Below, piece by piece: positions 22,204 through 33,316 of a stretch of 64,000 nt of DNA. Below the pieces are notes generated by a model, which was not told where the DNA came from, searched no databases, and saw nothing but the letters and a program-made list of their open reading frames with translations. The stretch spans positions 146,491 through 210,490 of the forward strand of contig CH002001.1 in NCBI GenBank assembly GCA_000149265.1. Direction: 5' to 3'. This DNA is from Ciona savignyi (taxonomy: Eukaryota; Chordata; Ascidiacea; Phlebobranchia; Cionidae). Both the position numbers and the translations under genes were made by a program. Position 1 is the stretch's first letter. Each line of letters begins with the position of its first letter.

Positions 22204-22699
22204 ATGGCCACGCCCTCGGGTAAGTTCAATTATTGATCCCCAGAATTTATTATGTCTTATTGCTCTCTTGTTTCAGTCCCACCCGAGGCCCTGTACCATG
22301 GATTCTTGTCGACAAATACCGATTTAACAAGTAAGAATGACAATTTTTGTGTAATTTGTTTTAAACATCAAATAAACCACATCGTGTTAGAAAAAAACAA
22401 CAAGAAATAGTAGTTAAAAACACCACCCGCACGGTCGTGTAACAAAACCGCATATACGTACCGATTTTAAAACAATAAATGGTGATAGCAACTACTCTGT
22501 TGGAATCGTCTGACCCCTTCCCTCAAAAAATAAATAAAATAAATAAAAAAATGTTGCACGATCCCTGTTGATAAATTGCTTGAAGTTAACTTAAGCGTTA
22601 AGGAAACCTTTCAAGTATTTAATAGCTTTGCTAACCCAAAGATATAAATAAGGCATTTGACGATTTAAAGCCTTCTCAGTTTTTCTATTAATAAGATAA

Positions 22700-22739
<40 letters not shown>

Positions 22740-25700
22740 TATATTTTTATTATCACGAATTCATAGTTGGTATCCAAATCTATTACAACGTCTTATTTCT
22801 AAAATTCTCGTAATGTAAATTGAACTTACCACAGGGCGGCATATTCTTTTATTTTCTTTTAAAACGATGCCAAACAGTTGGTAGCGCCTGTACGGTCGTG
22901 TGGCCAAATGGTTAACGCGACCGATACATATACCGACTCTTATACAAAAAACGGTCCTAGCGACGAGCCCATTATGGGTTCGAAACTTAGCTCGGTAAAA
23001 AAAAAACAGTTGGTAGCGCCTGGTTTTGCGGTTATATTATGTAAACCTTATAAATTTTGTACTTCTAAAACCGTTTATATTTATTTCAGTTTTTGTTTCA
23101 TGCATAAGCGCAATCCTGGGAGTTGTTTTAGTTCTTTCCGTCGTATTTTTCATCATTGAAAAAGCTGGACGTCTCGAAAAATCTACGGCTTTACCGAATA
23201 AGAGGTCTCGCGGTGTGAGATCGGCCCCAAACCCCTATTCCGAAACCACCACCAACCCCTATGTAGAAGAAGACCCAAAACCTTACCCAGGGGTGTCTTC
23301 TCATCAATACATGATGTCAGGTTCAAAAACCAGGGAACAAAGCGCTGTACGAACCCCATACACCAATGGTTATAACCAGGGTTATAGTAACAATGCAATG
23401 AAATCGATTTACTTTGATGAACAGCAAGGTAATGACGCATTTCTTGTTGCACTTAGGGTGTAGGTATGATGTGCTGTTACTTATAAAAAGTATTGCCTTC
23501 ATACTAATTAAACAAAAAAATAGAAAGCCAATATTATTCATTTTATTTTCAATAGTTTTAGATAATTGCTTTGTTCCAATTAATTTGTGATTTTTATTTT
23601 AGTGTTTTTTTATATTATATTTTTCCATATATATATACTCCTTAGCTCTCGCTATTCGACCTTTTTTATTTATTTAACTATATAAAAACCATGTGAAGTA
23701 TTAATACCCTCTTCATGCACAGAGACACTAGCAACTAACACGTCACATGTTGCTTACCAAAGTCACAACCCTAAAGCCGCCAAACAGAAACCGAAGCCTC
23801 TTTTTTATGTGGCCTACAAGAAAAAGAAAAAAGAAAAGAAGATTAATGACAGTGAAGTGGCAGGCAAAAAGGTAAACTGTTTTCCTATTCGGTCTATTTA
23901 GACCGACTTCAGGGAACAGTACAGATTCAAGACAACTGCATTGGTTTTCGTCGCTGTATAAACGTCAATCAGGTCTTTAAAAAATACGTCTCACTGTACA
24001 AAAATAATCCGAATACTCAGGTTTACTATATTCAATAAAACGCTTAAAACGGTAATAGTACATACCAAGCCATAGTGTTTAGAGTATAAGATGTTTAACT
24101 TGTTTTTTATTCGCAATAATAGACACGAGATAATTTCGTTTAAAATACATTAAGTCAAACTAAATGTCCGACAGATTAGTTTGGTGGATTTGGGCAAGAC
24201 ATTTAACGGATATTGCCTAAAATGGGATTAAATTAACAGTAGGTCTCATTCATACACAACACACCGAAATAGCTCCGTAACTCGATGGTGGGCGCAAGGT
24301 ATATGTCGATTGTCCGTGTGTTAATGTCACTTGCGTGTTCCCATTCACGGAGTCAAACATAAATATCCCATTACAAAAAATGTTTTTCAAGGTGGCAGTG
24401 CCGAATGAATATTACAATGAGCCGGAAGTTTTGAGAGAACTTCCATCTACGTCAGTTCCGCTTGAAAACTTCGATCCACTTGGGGCGTTAAAAGCGGAGG
24501 AGCAACGAAGAGCGGAAGAAGAGAGCAGGAAAGTCAAGAGGCTCGTTTCTATGAAAGATGAAGTCGTTCCCAAAGTCGAGAAAATCCACAAGTCATTTAC
24601 AGTAAAGTACGAGCATCCAAAGGTCAGTTGGTGGACCGGTAAACTTTATATTGTTTCGGATCAATATGCTTGAACGCATATTCGCAGTATAAACAGTAAA
24701 TTTATTTGCTATTGTGGTGCAAGCCTATATTCAAATTTGGTTAAAACGCTTATTAATTTGGTCTAACCTAAATAAACCAAATAAATATATGTTGTTTATT
24801 TTGACGTTGGTTTTTCAATTCCTGAAACTGCCACCTTTTGTGGGTTAAGTGGTTTAGATTGTAAAGTTTGCTCTTCTACTTGTGGAACAAACCTTTGCCA
24901 CAAACGCACATTGTGGCAGCTTGAAGAGCTTAGTTTAATGTTTGCCCAAGGTTAAATATTTATATTCTCATTCGTAGAATACTTCCCATATCAACGCTTT
25001 GTGTGGATTTAAAACAATATATTTTATCAAAAACGTAGCGTGCTTGAGATACATTTTTTAAAGTTCCACTTTTTAACTATTTTTTTATGTTATCCATTAG
25101 TTTACTTCATTTATACAAAATTATGTGATAAACATATGTATAAAACAACTTTATTTTTAAATTGCGTTTCCATGTTTTATTTACTATTATTTAAAACTTG
25201 GTATTAATTGAAAGTATATAAAATGCTTTGAAATGTTTGGTTCTGTAACGTGTATCGATTTAGGATGATAATTTTTTTAGCATAAAAACACGTTTTTTAG
25301 CAGTCGAAAGATACGACCGTTATAAATGTGAGAGAATTTGCAAGAAAAAAATGAAAGAAACTTCACATCGTAGTTTAATGCAACAGTCTACTAAATAAAT
25401 AGAATAGGATATTTATATTGATCTCTGTGAATGGGAAAACCAAGGGGTATACACACGGGCAATCGTCAGATCACCTCGTGCCCACCGTCGGGTTACCGGA
25501 GCTATTGCAGTGTGTTGTATGATTAAGACATTCCTGCAATTTGGTAGAACACATTAATCCGCTGGGTTCAGGCAAATGTCCGTTAGGTGCCTAGCCCAAG
25601 ATCCTAACCGAATAGCTAGCGAACAGTTTCGTACCTGAAACCTTTCGGCTTAAAGGCGACGCACTAAACCACCAAACTAACCAGACGGACCATAAACATT

Positions 25701-25923
25701 TCAAATAAAACATAACAAAAATGCACTAAATACATTATCCAATGGTTAGAAAATTGTACTTTTAACATTGTAGATGCAAATTTGTATATGGCCTACATTC
25801 ACAGAAATATTTCAGATCATGTCGAATGAAAGGAGAGCACTTGAACGAATCGAAGAAGAGAAAATCGAAGCAAAAGAAAAGGCGAAACGGACACGCCGAA
25901 TTGCTTCTTATGGCAGCAACTAA
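22204..25923 (+). CDS. Single-pass membrane protein with basic, coiled C-terminal tail (unknown family)
   Basis: Six exons join in phase: 22204-22219, 22277-22330, 23090-23428, 23723-23871, 24392-24622 and 25816-25923, giving about 298 residues. The start is inferred from ATG GCC ACG in exon 1. The N-terminus is short (about 23 residues), without a signal peptide. It is followed by one hydrophobic helix (about 24-46, ISAILGVVLVLSVVFFIIEK), so the bulk of the protein is probably cytosolic. The tail has repeated NPY/KPY motifs (SAPNPYSE, TNPYVEED, PKPYPG) and a lysine-rich stretch (KKKKKEKKIND). It then has charged, probably helical segments (EEQRRAEEESRKVKR; RRALERIEEEKIEAKEK). I do not recognise a family. 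A further spliced segment at 22054-22137 may be a 5' untranslated exon. Confidence 0.65.
22709..22737. repeat. (TA)n microsatellite
   Basis: About 14 TA dinucleotides in intron 2 of the single-pass membrane protein gene. Confidence 0.9.
22872..23022 (+). repeat. SINE family A with perfect 19-bp target-site duplication
   Basis: The SINE body is at 22891-23003 (A box tggccaaatggttaac, B box gggttcgaaac, tail taaaaaaa). It is bracketed by aaacagttggtagcgcctg at 22872-22890 and 23004-23022, a perfect duplication. It lies in intron 2 and is the best intact reference copy of the family in this window. Confidence 0.93.
24168..24371 (+). repeat. SINE family C ending just before exon 5 of the single-pass protein gene
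   Basis: It runs from gtccgacagattagtttggt to cacggagtcaaacataaata. The exon 5 acceptor (24391) follows 20 bases later. Confidence 0.65.
25399..25691 (-). repeat. SINE family C, near full length
   Basis: Reverse-oriented, from tagaataggatatttatat through gcccaccgtcgggttaccgg to the tRNA-like head complement (acctttcggcttaaaggcga, aaccagacggac). Intron 5 of the single-pass protein gene. Confidence 0.8.
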
Positions 25924-27023
25924 CCACTCCACGACCAGAAATATCGTTCAAAATATACTTTATACCTCTTTGGCGAATGTGGTGTCAATTTACATAGAAC
26001 AAATAGTTTTTTAGAGTCATAAACGACGCCAAAACACTGTCTATAAGGATTTACTTGCTCTGTAGTAACGATTTGCGAGTGCTATCAATGCTTATTAATT
26101 ATATACATATTTTATTACACAACTTGTGTTTATATAACGGAATCACCCGCCATTTTAACACTTGGTTTGGTGCGTTGCAACTGGTTGATAATGTATTAGT
26201 GGGCGTTTTCTGAACTAATTTAACCCAAATGATTTAATTGGTAACTAAAAGAGATAAAACGGCTTAATTATATACAATACTCTGCGATAGACCCGGTAAT
26301 GCGACTGTGGATATAAGATAGGACTAGTCTAACGATTATAATAAAGCGAAATTTCGAATTCTCGTTAAAGGGGTTAAAAATAAACCTACAATCCTATGCT
26401 TCTAATTTAGGACTTTTGCTCGCATATAGTTAATCATTAACCGCATAGCCGCACAAGTCACGTTTTACAAATATGCCCTATATACCTCCCCGTATTTGGA
26501 AGTGTAAAGTTGTCGATTATATTATTCTCTCGTCCTTTGAGAAAATCCGTAAACAAGCCACGCGGCGTTTGTGATGTCACAGCGTGATCGACGCGCTGCC
26601 ATATATGGTAGTGCCACCGGTGTGATCAAGTGGTATATATTTCGTGGTCGGATCATATGTGTGGTCAAAATAATACGATCATTTTAATGCCACAGGCTAT
26701 TAGCTGGGATTTCAGTGTTTTGGTGAATGACATAGCTGTTTGTTATAAAGACTTACCAAAGTATACTCGGCTATTCGCCAGGACATGTTAGCTAGTCTAA
26801 GCGTAAGTCAGTATATAGGCATTTTTAAACAGATCCATTTTATTGGAGTTTTTGCCATTATAAATTAAAATAGTAAGCTATGTAAAATGCAATCTTAAAT
26901 GATGTTTTAGACCGCCCTATGCATTTAAATAAAATCATTTTATCCAGAATTTAAAACTTTGTTTAAAAGCTACACATAATTGTTTCGTTTTCGGTGCTTT
27001 CCCATCGATAAAAGTGTTACGCG
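25924..27023. other. Intergenic region upstream of the sulfotransferase
   Basis: No coding sequence or clear repeat is seen. It holds the terminator of the previous gene and the promoter of the next; neither can be pinpointed. Confidence 0.4.
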
Positions 27024-30000
27024 ATGGCAAAGTTGTCGCTGAACTTACCGGAAGATCTACAGAAAGAATGGGATGGAATGCTTAATTTCAACGTCGCGAA
27101 TTGGGTCAAGCCGGACGCAAAAGCGTCGATTGATGAGTTCAATGGACACCACATGCAACCGACTTTTTCTGCAGATGGTGTAAAATACGCCTACGATAAC
27201 TGGATACCCAAAGAAAGTGATGTGATTATTGCTTCTTTTCCAAGAACAGGTAATTTTTGCGCGAGTTGATCTGAAGATTTCCCGTGTGTTAACCCCCTTT
27301 CTTTTCACATTAACGATGATTGCATAATTACTTTATTTCCCTATTCCCTATGCTTTAAATATTGCTAAAATTATTGACCCTATCAAACCATTGACTAAAA
27401 GGGATGTAAAGGCTAAAATTAGCCAAGCCATATATAAACACTGACCAGAGAATACAAACTTTATCTTGACAGTTTATCATGAGCCATGCAGGTAGATTTT
27501 TTTGTAAAACACCTCCATCCACATGAATGATGAAACATCATTCTATGATTTCCAACCTTTGAAATATTGCTAAAGACTTGGATAACCAGTCCTCCCATTT
27601 GCCTCCAGGAACAAATTGGACAACAGAGATCATTCGACAGATAATTTATGGACGAGATGAAAAGATGCTTGACACCTTAAGTTCCACACCAATACAAATG
27701 ATGTTTTATGAAGCTGGTGGACGTAAGTTTCAAATGCATGTTTGCGTAAAATAAATTATATTTTTACCAGATTGTTTACGTTAAAAAAAATACAACCGAA
27801 TAGAACTTCAAAACAAACGACCTACCTCATTTAGGTTTTAAGAGCTATTGCAATGTGATGTACATATTTATTTATGATTTTAATTAATTTGAATTTACTG
27901 TATTAGCGTTATTTGCCTTGCCCAAGCGCCCAGTTGTACAGGATCCAACCAAAGTAAAGATCGATTATCCTATCCTATCCTAAGTGAAGATCAAACCTCC
28001 GAAAGGTTAATCAGTTTTATTGCTATCAGACTTAGAACTCTGGTATTTCTTAAAAATTGTAGTTTATCGGCTGGGCTATTGCAGCATATTTAGTAATTTT
28101 AATAGTTTAAAGCTTTAAACAAATATGCTTATTTTAATGTGATAAATGATTTGTCAACAATTGTTTCCAGCATCGAAGTTTAAACTTCTTGATCACCTTC
28201 CCTTTCCAAGAAGATTAATGGCAACCCACCTCCCATCTACTCTAATGAATGTGGAAAAAATAAAGAGAGCAAATGCAAAGGTGTCTTTCTTATGTTTTAT
28301 TGGGTTAATTCATTGCTGGTTTTAAAAATATTTGTATAAACAACATATATTATTAAACTCTACTTGCCTATACTTAAAGAAACAAAGAAATAACTGAGAT
28401 ATTTTTCGTAGTAATAGTTAGACAATTAATTTCTTACTGGTTAGCTTAATATTCCACTAGCCCAAAGGTTGTGCAAATATAAACCAGCCTGTAGTTGGTT
28501 ATGTCCTTGAACAAGGCACTTTGCAGACATTGCTCTAGTTATGTAGATAAATATGGAAAGCTTAAACTGTAATTTCACCATTGTAATTGGTAAACCTAAC
28601 AGCTGAAGTACTTTGTAACTGGTGTGTAAATTAATTCAACTTATTACCTTGGTGGCTTAAAACATCGCCATTTAGAATTTTGTGAATGATACACAACACA
28701 CTTCATTAGCTCCGCTAACCCAACGGTGTACACGCAGTAATCTGACGATTGTCTGTTTGTTAACACCCTTGCATACGTCTAGGCTATTCAAGAAACAAAA
28801 ATGTTTATCTTATCCTTTATCCTAGTTTGATGGCTGCTATAGCATTATCCCACACATAAACATGCATCCTATCACCAGGTTGTGTGCGTTGTTCGAAACC
28901 CGAAAGACCAAGCGATCTCCTGGTTCCACTTTGCCCCTAAACTGCCGTACATGCAACTAGAACCTGTGAAACAACTTATAAACGCAGAGTGGCCTCAATT
29001 CCTTGATCATTATGTAAATGGTATGGTTTGTGGAAGCTTTTACGTTCTGCTATCATCGTAATTATATGGTAAAAAATATGATAGTTTATTTATTTGTTCT
29101 GCTATCATCGTAATTATATGATAGAAAATATGATAGATTATTTATAGTCAGGGTCATAGTGGAAAAACAACCTTTATTATTCTTCGCTATTTAACTAATC
29201 CTTTTAGAACTAAAGACAGCAAGTTGTAATAGAAACTTTATTGTTACATAGGCAACTTCTATATCTATCCACAATCAAGTTTGTTGTATTAGTATAGTTG
29301 GGTTAAATTATTTATGTGATATGGCAAGATAGCTTCCACTACATCATGTCTTTTAAAACCTTTATTTGTAGACATGGTTAAGTAAAATTTCTCGGACAAG
29401 CTGTACAATTGACTGTTAAATATAAGATAGAATGGGAAAACACAAGGGAGCTAACACAAGGGCAAGTGTCAGATCACCTCGCAGTGTGTTGTGTATGACT
29501 CAAACGTTCTTTCAAATTGGTAGAACCCATTAATCTGCTGGTTTCATGCGCACATTGAAATTTTAAATCAACTAAATGTTAACCAATAAAAATGATGATT
29601 GTTTTTTATTCCATAAATTTCTGGGGTATAAAAAACTGCCCCTATGCAGAGTAATGGTAACAAATTGCAAAGCAACAATACAAAGTGACCGTAATATTTT
29701 CAGGTAAAATGCCAATTGGAATGCGACCAGGCGAATGGTATCTCGACCACTTGAAAGGATGGAATGAACACGCAGATGACAAAAATGTGATGTTTGTCTG
29801 TTTTGAAGATATGAAAAAGGTAATTATAATTGCATTTCAGCACAATCCGATTAAAATATATTTTTATTATAAATTATAGAGAGTCAACCACCCCGTAACT
29901 ATTACTATTTGTCCGACAGATTAGTCTAGTGGTTGGGTTGGAGTTGCGAAACTGGTTGCCAGCTAGTTATTTTTTCCTTGGTTAAGATACTTAACGGACA

Positions 30001-32868
30001 TCACTTAAACCCAGTGGATTAATGGGTTCTACTAAATTCAAGGAACGTGTGAATTAAACACAACAAACTGCAATAGTTTCGGAAACCCTTCGGTTGGTGC
30101 AAGGTGGTCTGAAGATTGTCTGTGTGTTAACCCCCTTGATTTTTAAAGTATTTTATATGATTTAGCTATTTTTTTAATTTCAGTACAACCCATGAATCCA
30201 TAACAGTTTAGCCAATGGCACTGCTTACAACCTTTTGACTGATTATCTCAGTCGATTGGTTTAATGCGTTGCTTTTCGGCCCAGGTTATGTCCCTGGGTA
30301 AGACACTCAGCCGACATTGCCTGAATCCTGCGGATTAATGGGTTGTACTAAATGAAAAGAACATGTGAATCCTATGAAGGGGTCGCGAACTGGCGAGCTG
30401 ATCTTGATCTCCGTGCAGCCTTACATATAAACCAGTTCTTACAACTCCTTAAATCTTATTCAAATAGAATATAAAACATATGAATTAATAACACGTTACC
30501 AACGGTAAAACTAAAATCGTAATATAAAACTAAGCTTAATAAAACAAAACCTCACTGCATGATCGTCAAATTAAAATGAAATAAATAATCAAAGTCATTG
30601 CAAAGAATAACACGCATGACTGATTTCGTGACGTAATAAATAAAGGGGAATAAATAATAGGATCACCACATACTCCCCTTCAGTGAGGTACGAAACGATC
30701 AAAAATTGGTACAAAAAAAATTCACGAGCAATCATAATCTGCAAAACGTGATGGAAAATTTAATGTACGGCCAGATCGTGTTTTGTAAGGTTGTGTCGGT
30801 GGTATGTTGGTTGATAAGTGGGTTGATTGTGTTGTTGGTTGATAAGTTGGTTGATTGTGTTGTTGGTTGATAAGTGGGTTGATTGTGTTGTTGGTTGATA
30901 AGTGGGTTGAATGTGTTGTTGGTTGATAAGTTGGTTGATTGTGTTGTTGGTTGATAAGTGGGTTGAATGTGTTGTTGGTTGAATGTGTTGTTGGTTGATA
31001 AGTGGGTTGAAACATACATCACACTCTGCAAGAGATCTGGTAACCCGACGGTAGGCGCAAGGTAGTCTGACGATTGCTCGTGTGTTAAACCCCTTGGTTT
31101 TTCCATTTATAAAAATAAATATCCTTTCCTACGTATCCTTTTGGATGCCAACAGACCACCCAATCCTTTTGTTTGTGGCGGGCTTTGTTTCCTAATTGTT
31201 TTTTTGTTTTTTTTATATAACCAGGTATACATCGAACCATTCAACCACACAACCATACAATTACTGACAGTCTTACCGATTATACTTACCAGAAAGATTT
31301 TCCCATGCCTTGTGGTTTTTTTTACATATTTACCCTATTTTTTATAGAACCTGCCCAAAGAAGTGAAACGGCTTGCTGATTACCTCGATGTAAAACTGAC
31401 TGAGAGTGAAATCATGGATGTTTGTGAAAAGTGTGGTTTCAAGTCAATGAAAGAAAATATTGACCAAGTGGAAGGCATTCAGGAACAATTAAAACACGAC
31501 ATTGGAGTAATGAGAAAAGGTAAAAATATTCCCACGCTATTGTACAAAGCCCTTATTTTTTTTACAAAGCCATACCCACGGTGTAACCTAAAAATGCGTG
31601 TAAAATGTATGGTTGTGTGGCTGAATGGTTAGCGCGACCGATACATATACCAATTCATATATAAAAAAAAGCCCAAGTGACGTCCCTACCTTAGGTTCGA
31701 AACTTGTGTCGGTAAAAAAATGTGTGTTAAATGTACGGCCGTGTGGCCAAATGGTAAGCGCGATTAATACATATACTGACTTCTATATACAAAAATACGT
31801 TCTTATGACGAGCCTATCAAAACTAAGCTCGGTAAAAAAATGTGTATAAAAGCAATGTAACAGTAAAGATATTTATTTATTAGAACGTGCTTGGTTGGCT
31901 GAGTGGTAGTGCATTGGGATGTCAGCCGAAAGGTTGTGGGATTATACCCAACATCGCCGGTTAGTCTGGCGGTTAAGTGTGTCGCCTTTCAATCGAAAGG
32001 TTGCAGGTACGAAACTGGTCGCTAGCTAGTCGGTTGTGTCTTTGGCAAGGCACCTAACAGACATTGCCTGAACCCAGCAGTTTAATGGTTTCTACCGAAC
32101 TAAAGGAACGTGTGAATCATATACAACACACTGCAATAGCTCTGTTAACCCGACGATGGGCGCGAGTAGATCTGATGATTGCCTGTGTGTTAACCTTCTT
32201 GGTTTTCCTATTCACTGGGATAAACATGAATACCCTATCCTATCCTAGCTTTTAAGCTTCTAGCTGATCAATTGTGTACTAGGTGGCAAGGGACTTTGCA
32301 AACATTGCTTAAACACAATAGACGGGTTGAACATTAACTATTTCCATCATAAGTAACATACTGCAATAACTGCGTTAACCACCAAGGTGAATCTAATGAT
32401 CACAACTATTTATTTTTTCCAATTTCCCAACTGTACATTTCATAGTGTATCAGATGCCAACATTATTTCATTCTTAGACTGGCAGGCCAAGTGATCGAGC
32501 CGTCACTAACACGTAATTTGTCACCGTTCATAAAAAACATTAAACCAAGAAATATGGTTTATTACCGAGTAAAACCAAAAAGCACTGTTGCGTCGCACGA
32601 ATGTAGCTGTGACATCATAATTTAGCTGTAACATCGCTATTTAATCTTGCAACATGTCTATAACATCCAGCGGGCCAAAATACAAGACCCGACGTGCCGT
32701 AGTTTGCCTATGTCTATGGTGTATATACTGTTTATCTGTTAATTTGTATTGGTAGGTGAAGTCGGTGGCTGGAAAACAAAATTCACGGTGAGCCAGTCAG
32801 AACTCATTGATTCTCTGGTCGATGAGAAATTATCCGGCACTAATATTCAGTTCAAATATACCATTTAA
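27024..32868 (+). CDS. Cytosolic sulfotransferase (SULT family, PAPS-dependent)
   Basis: Seven exons join in phase: 27024-27249, 27609-27722, 28171-28280, 28879-29020, 29704-29819, 31348-31519 and 32756-32868, giving 330 residues. The family transfers sulfate from PAPS to small hydroxyl or amine compounds in the cytosol. The 5'-phosphosulfate loop is SFPRTGTNWT (71-80, normally PKSGTTW-like). The catalytic histidine is in RLMATHLP (about H133). The 3'-phosphate site is VVRNPKDQAISW (about 154-165) and the C-terminal signature is RKGEVGGWK (292-300). In that signature the usual RKGxxGDWK has glycine in place of aspartate. The protein is about 35 residues longer than typical SULTs at its N-terminus. 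The substrate cannot be inferred. Introns are loaded with SINEs, and a 28-bp minisatellite lies in intron 5. Confidence 0.92.
28480..28833 (+). repeat. SINE family C, degenerate, sulfotransferase intron 3
   Basis: Family motifs appear in order: ggttatgtccttgaacaagg, acacaacacacttcattagc, tctgacgattgtctg, and a tail atcttatcctttatcctag. It ends about 45 bases before exon 4. Confidence 0.55.
29430..29550 (-). repeat. SINE family C fragment
   Basis: Reverse-oriented pieces aatgggaaaacacaagggag, cagtgtgttgtgtatgactc and acccattaatctgctgg are present; the head is lost. Confidence 0.5.
29908..30150 (+). repeat. SINE family C
   Basis: gtccgacagattagtctagt, then aacccagtggattaatgggt and gtctgtgtgttaaccccc. 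The tail is lost. Confidence 0.6.
30236..30368 (+). repeat. SINE family C, 5' half
   Basis: The head-like segment tcagtcgattggtttaatgc and core tgcctgaatcctgcggatta are present; the copy stops near gtgaatcctatg. Confidence 0.5.
30805..31011. repeat. 28-bp minisatellite in sulfotransferase intron 5
   Basis: About seven units of ggttgataagtgggttgatt plus gtgttgtt, with variants (gtgg/gttg, gatt/gaat) and one short unit. The repetitive open reading frames on the minus strand come from this array and are not genes. Confidence 0.92.
31012..31135 (+). repeat. SINE family C, 3' half
   Basis: acatcacactctgcaagaga, taacccgacggtaggcgcaa, tctgacgattgctcgtgtgt and a degenerate (atcct) tail. It directly abuts the minisatellite, which may have grown inside it. 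Confidence 0.6.
31193..31264 (-). repeat. SINE family A, internally deleted
   Basis: The plus strand has a T-rich tail, ataaccaggtatacatcgaa and ccattcaaccacacaaccat. The middle of the element is missing. Confidence 0.5.
31585..31850 (+). repeat. SINE family A tandem dimer in sulfotransferase intron 6
   Basis: Two copies (about 31610-31720 and 31737-31845), each with A-box-like tggccaaatggt or tggctgaatggt. The target-like string aaatgcgtgtaaaatgta recurs as aaatgtgtgttaaatgta between the copies and as aaatgtgtataaaagca after them. Confidence 0.8.
31955..32252 (+). repeat. SINE family C, near full length
   Basis: From gccggttagtctggcggtta through aggttgcaggtacgaaactg (B-box region) and aacccgacgatgggcgcga to the tail tatcctatcctag. 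It is one of the best copies for defining this family. Confidence 0.85.
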
Positions 32869-32927
32869 TCTTATATTTGTTATAGATGGTTCTCTTTGTG
32901 CGTTGTTAATTTTTTATTTACAACCTT

Positions 32928-33027
32928 NNNNNNNNNNNNNNNNNNNNNNNNNNNNNNNNNNNNNNNNNNNNNNNNNNNNNNNNNNNNNNNNNNNNNNNNN
33001 NNNNNNNNNNNNNNNNNNNNNNNNNNN
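32928..33027. other. Assembly gap (100 N)
   Basis: A run of exactly 100 N, the conventional size for a gap of unknown length. It cuts the tail end of the SINE that follows. Confidence 1.
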
Positions 33028-33316
33028 GGATATCTATGTTTATCCCCGTGAATGAAAAAAAAACAAGGGGATTAACACACTGGCAATCGGCAGATCACCT
33101 TGCGCCCATCGTCGGGTTACCGAAGCTATTGCAGTTTGTTGTATATCATTCACACATTCCTTCAATTTAGTAGAACCCAATAATTCGCTGGGTCCAGGCA
33201 ATGTCTGCTAAGTGTCTTTCCCAAGGACATAACCTACTAGCTAGCAACCAGTTTCCAACTACAACCCGTCGGCTGAAAGGCGACGCACTAAACCACCAGC
33301 CTAACCGGTTGGACAA
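33028..33316 (-). repeat. SINE family C, cut by the gap
   Basis: Reverse-oriented from ggatatctatgtttatcccc to caccagcctaaccggttgga. Confidence 0.8.

Noticed and set aside
30722-31106. Asn/Gln/Thr-rich reading frames on the minus strand
   Set aside because: They are translations of the 28-bp minisatellite, with no splice or start evidence.
31625-31849. Frames starting with a VSATDTY or VNATDTY-like string at several positions
   Set aside because: They are translations of the family A SINE A-box region, repeated wherever that SINE lies.
32807-33055. Frame extending across the 100-N gap
   Set aside because: The real sulfotransferase stop is at 32866-32868 in another frame, and the gap makes the frame meaningless.
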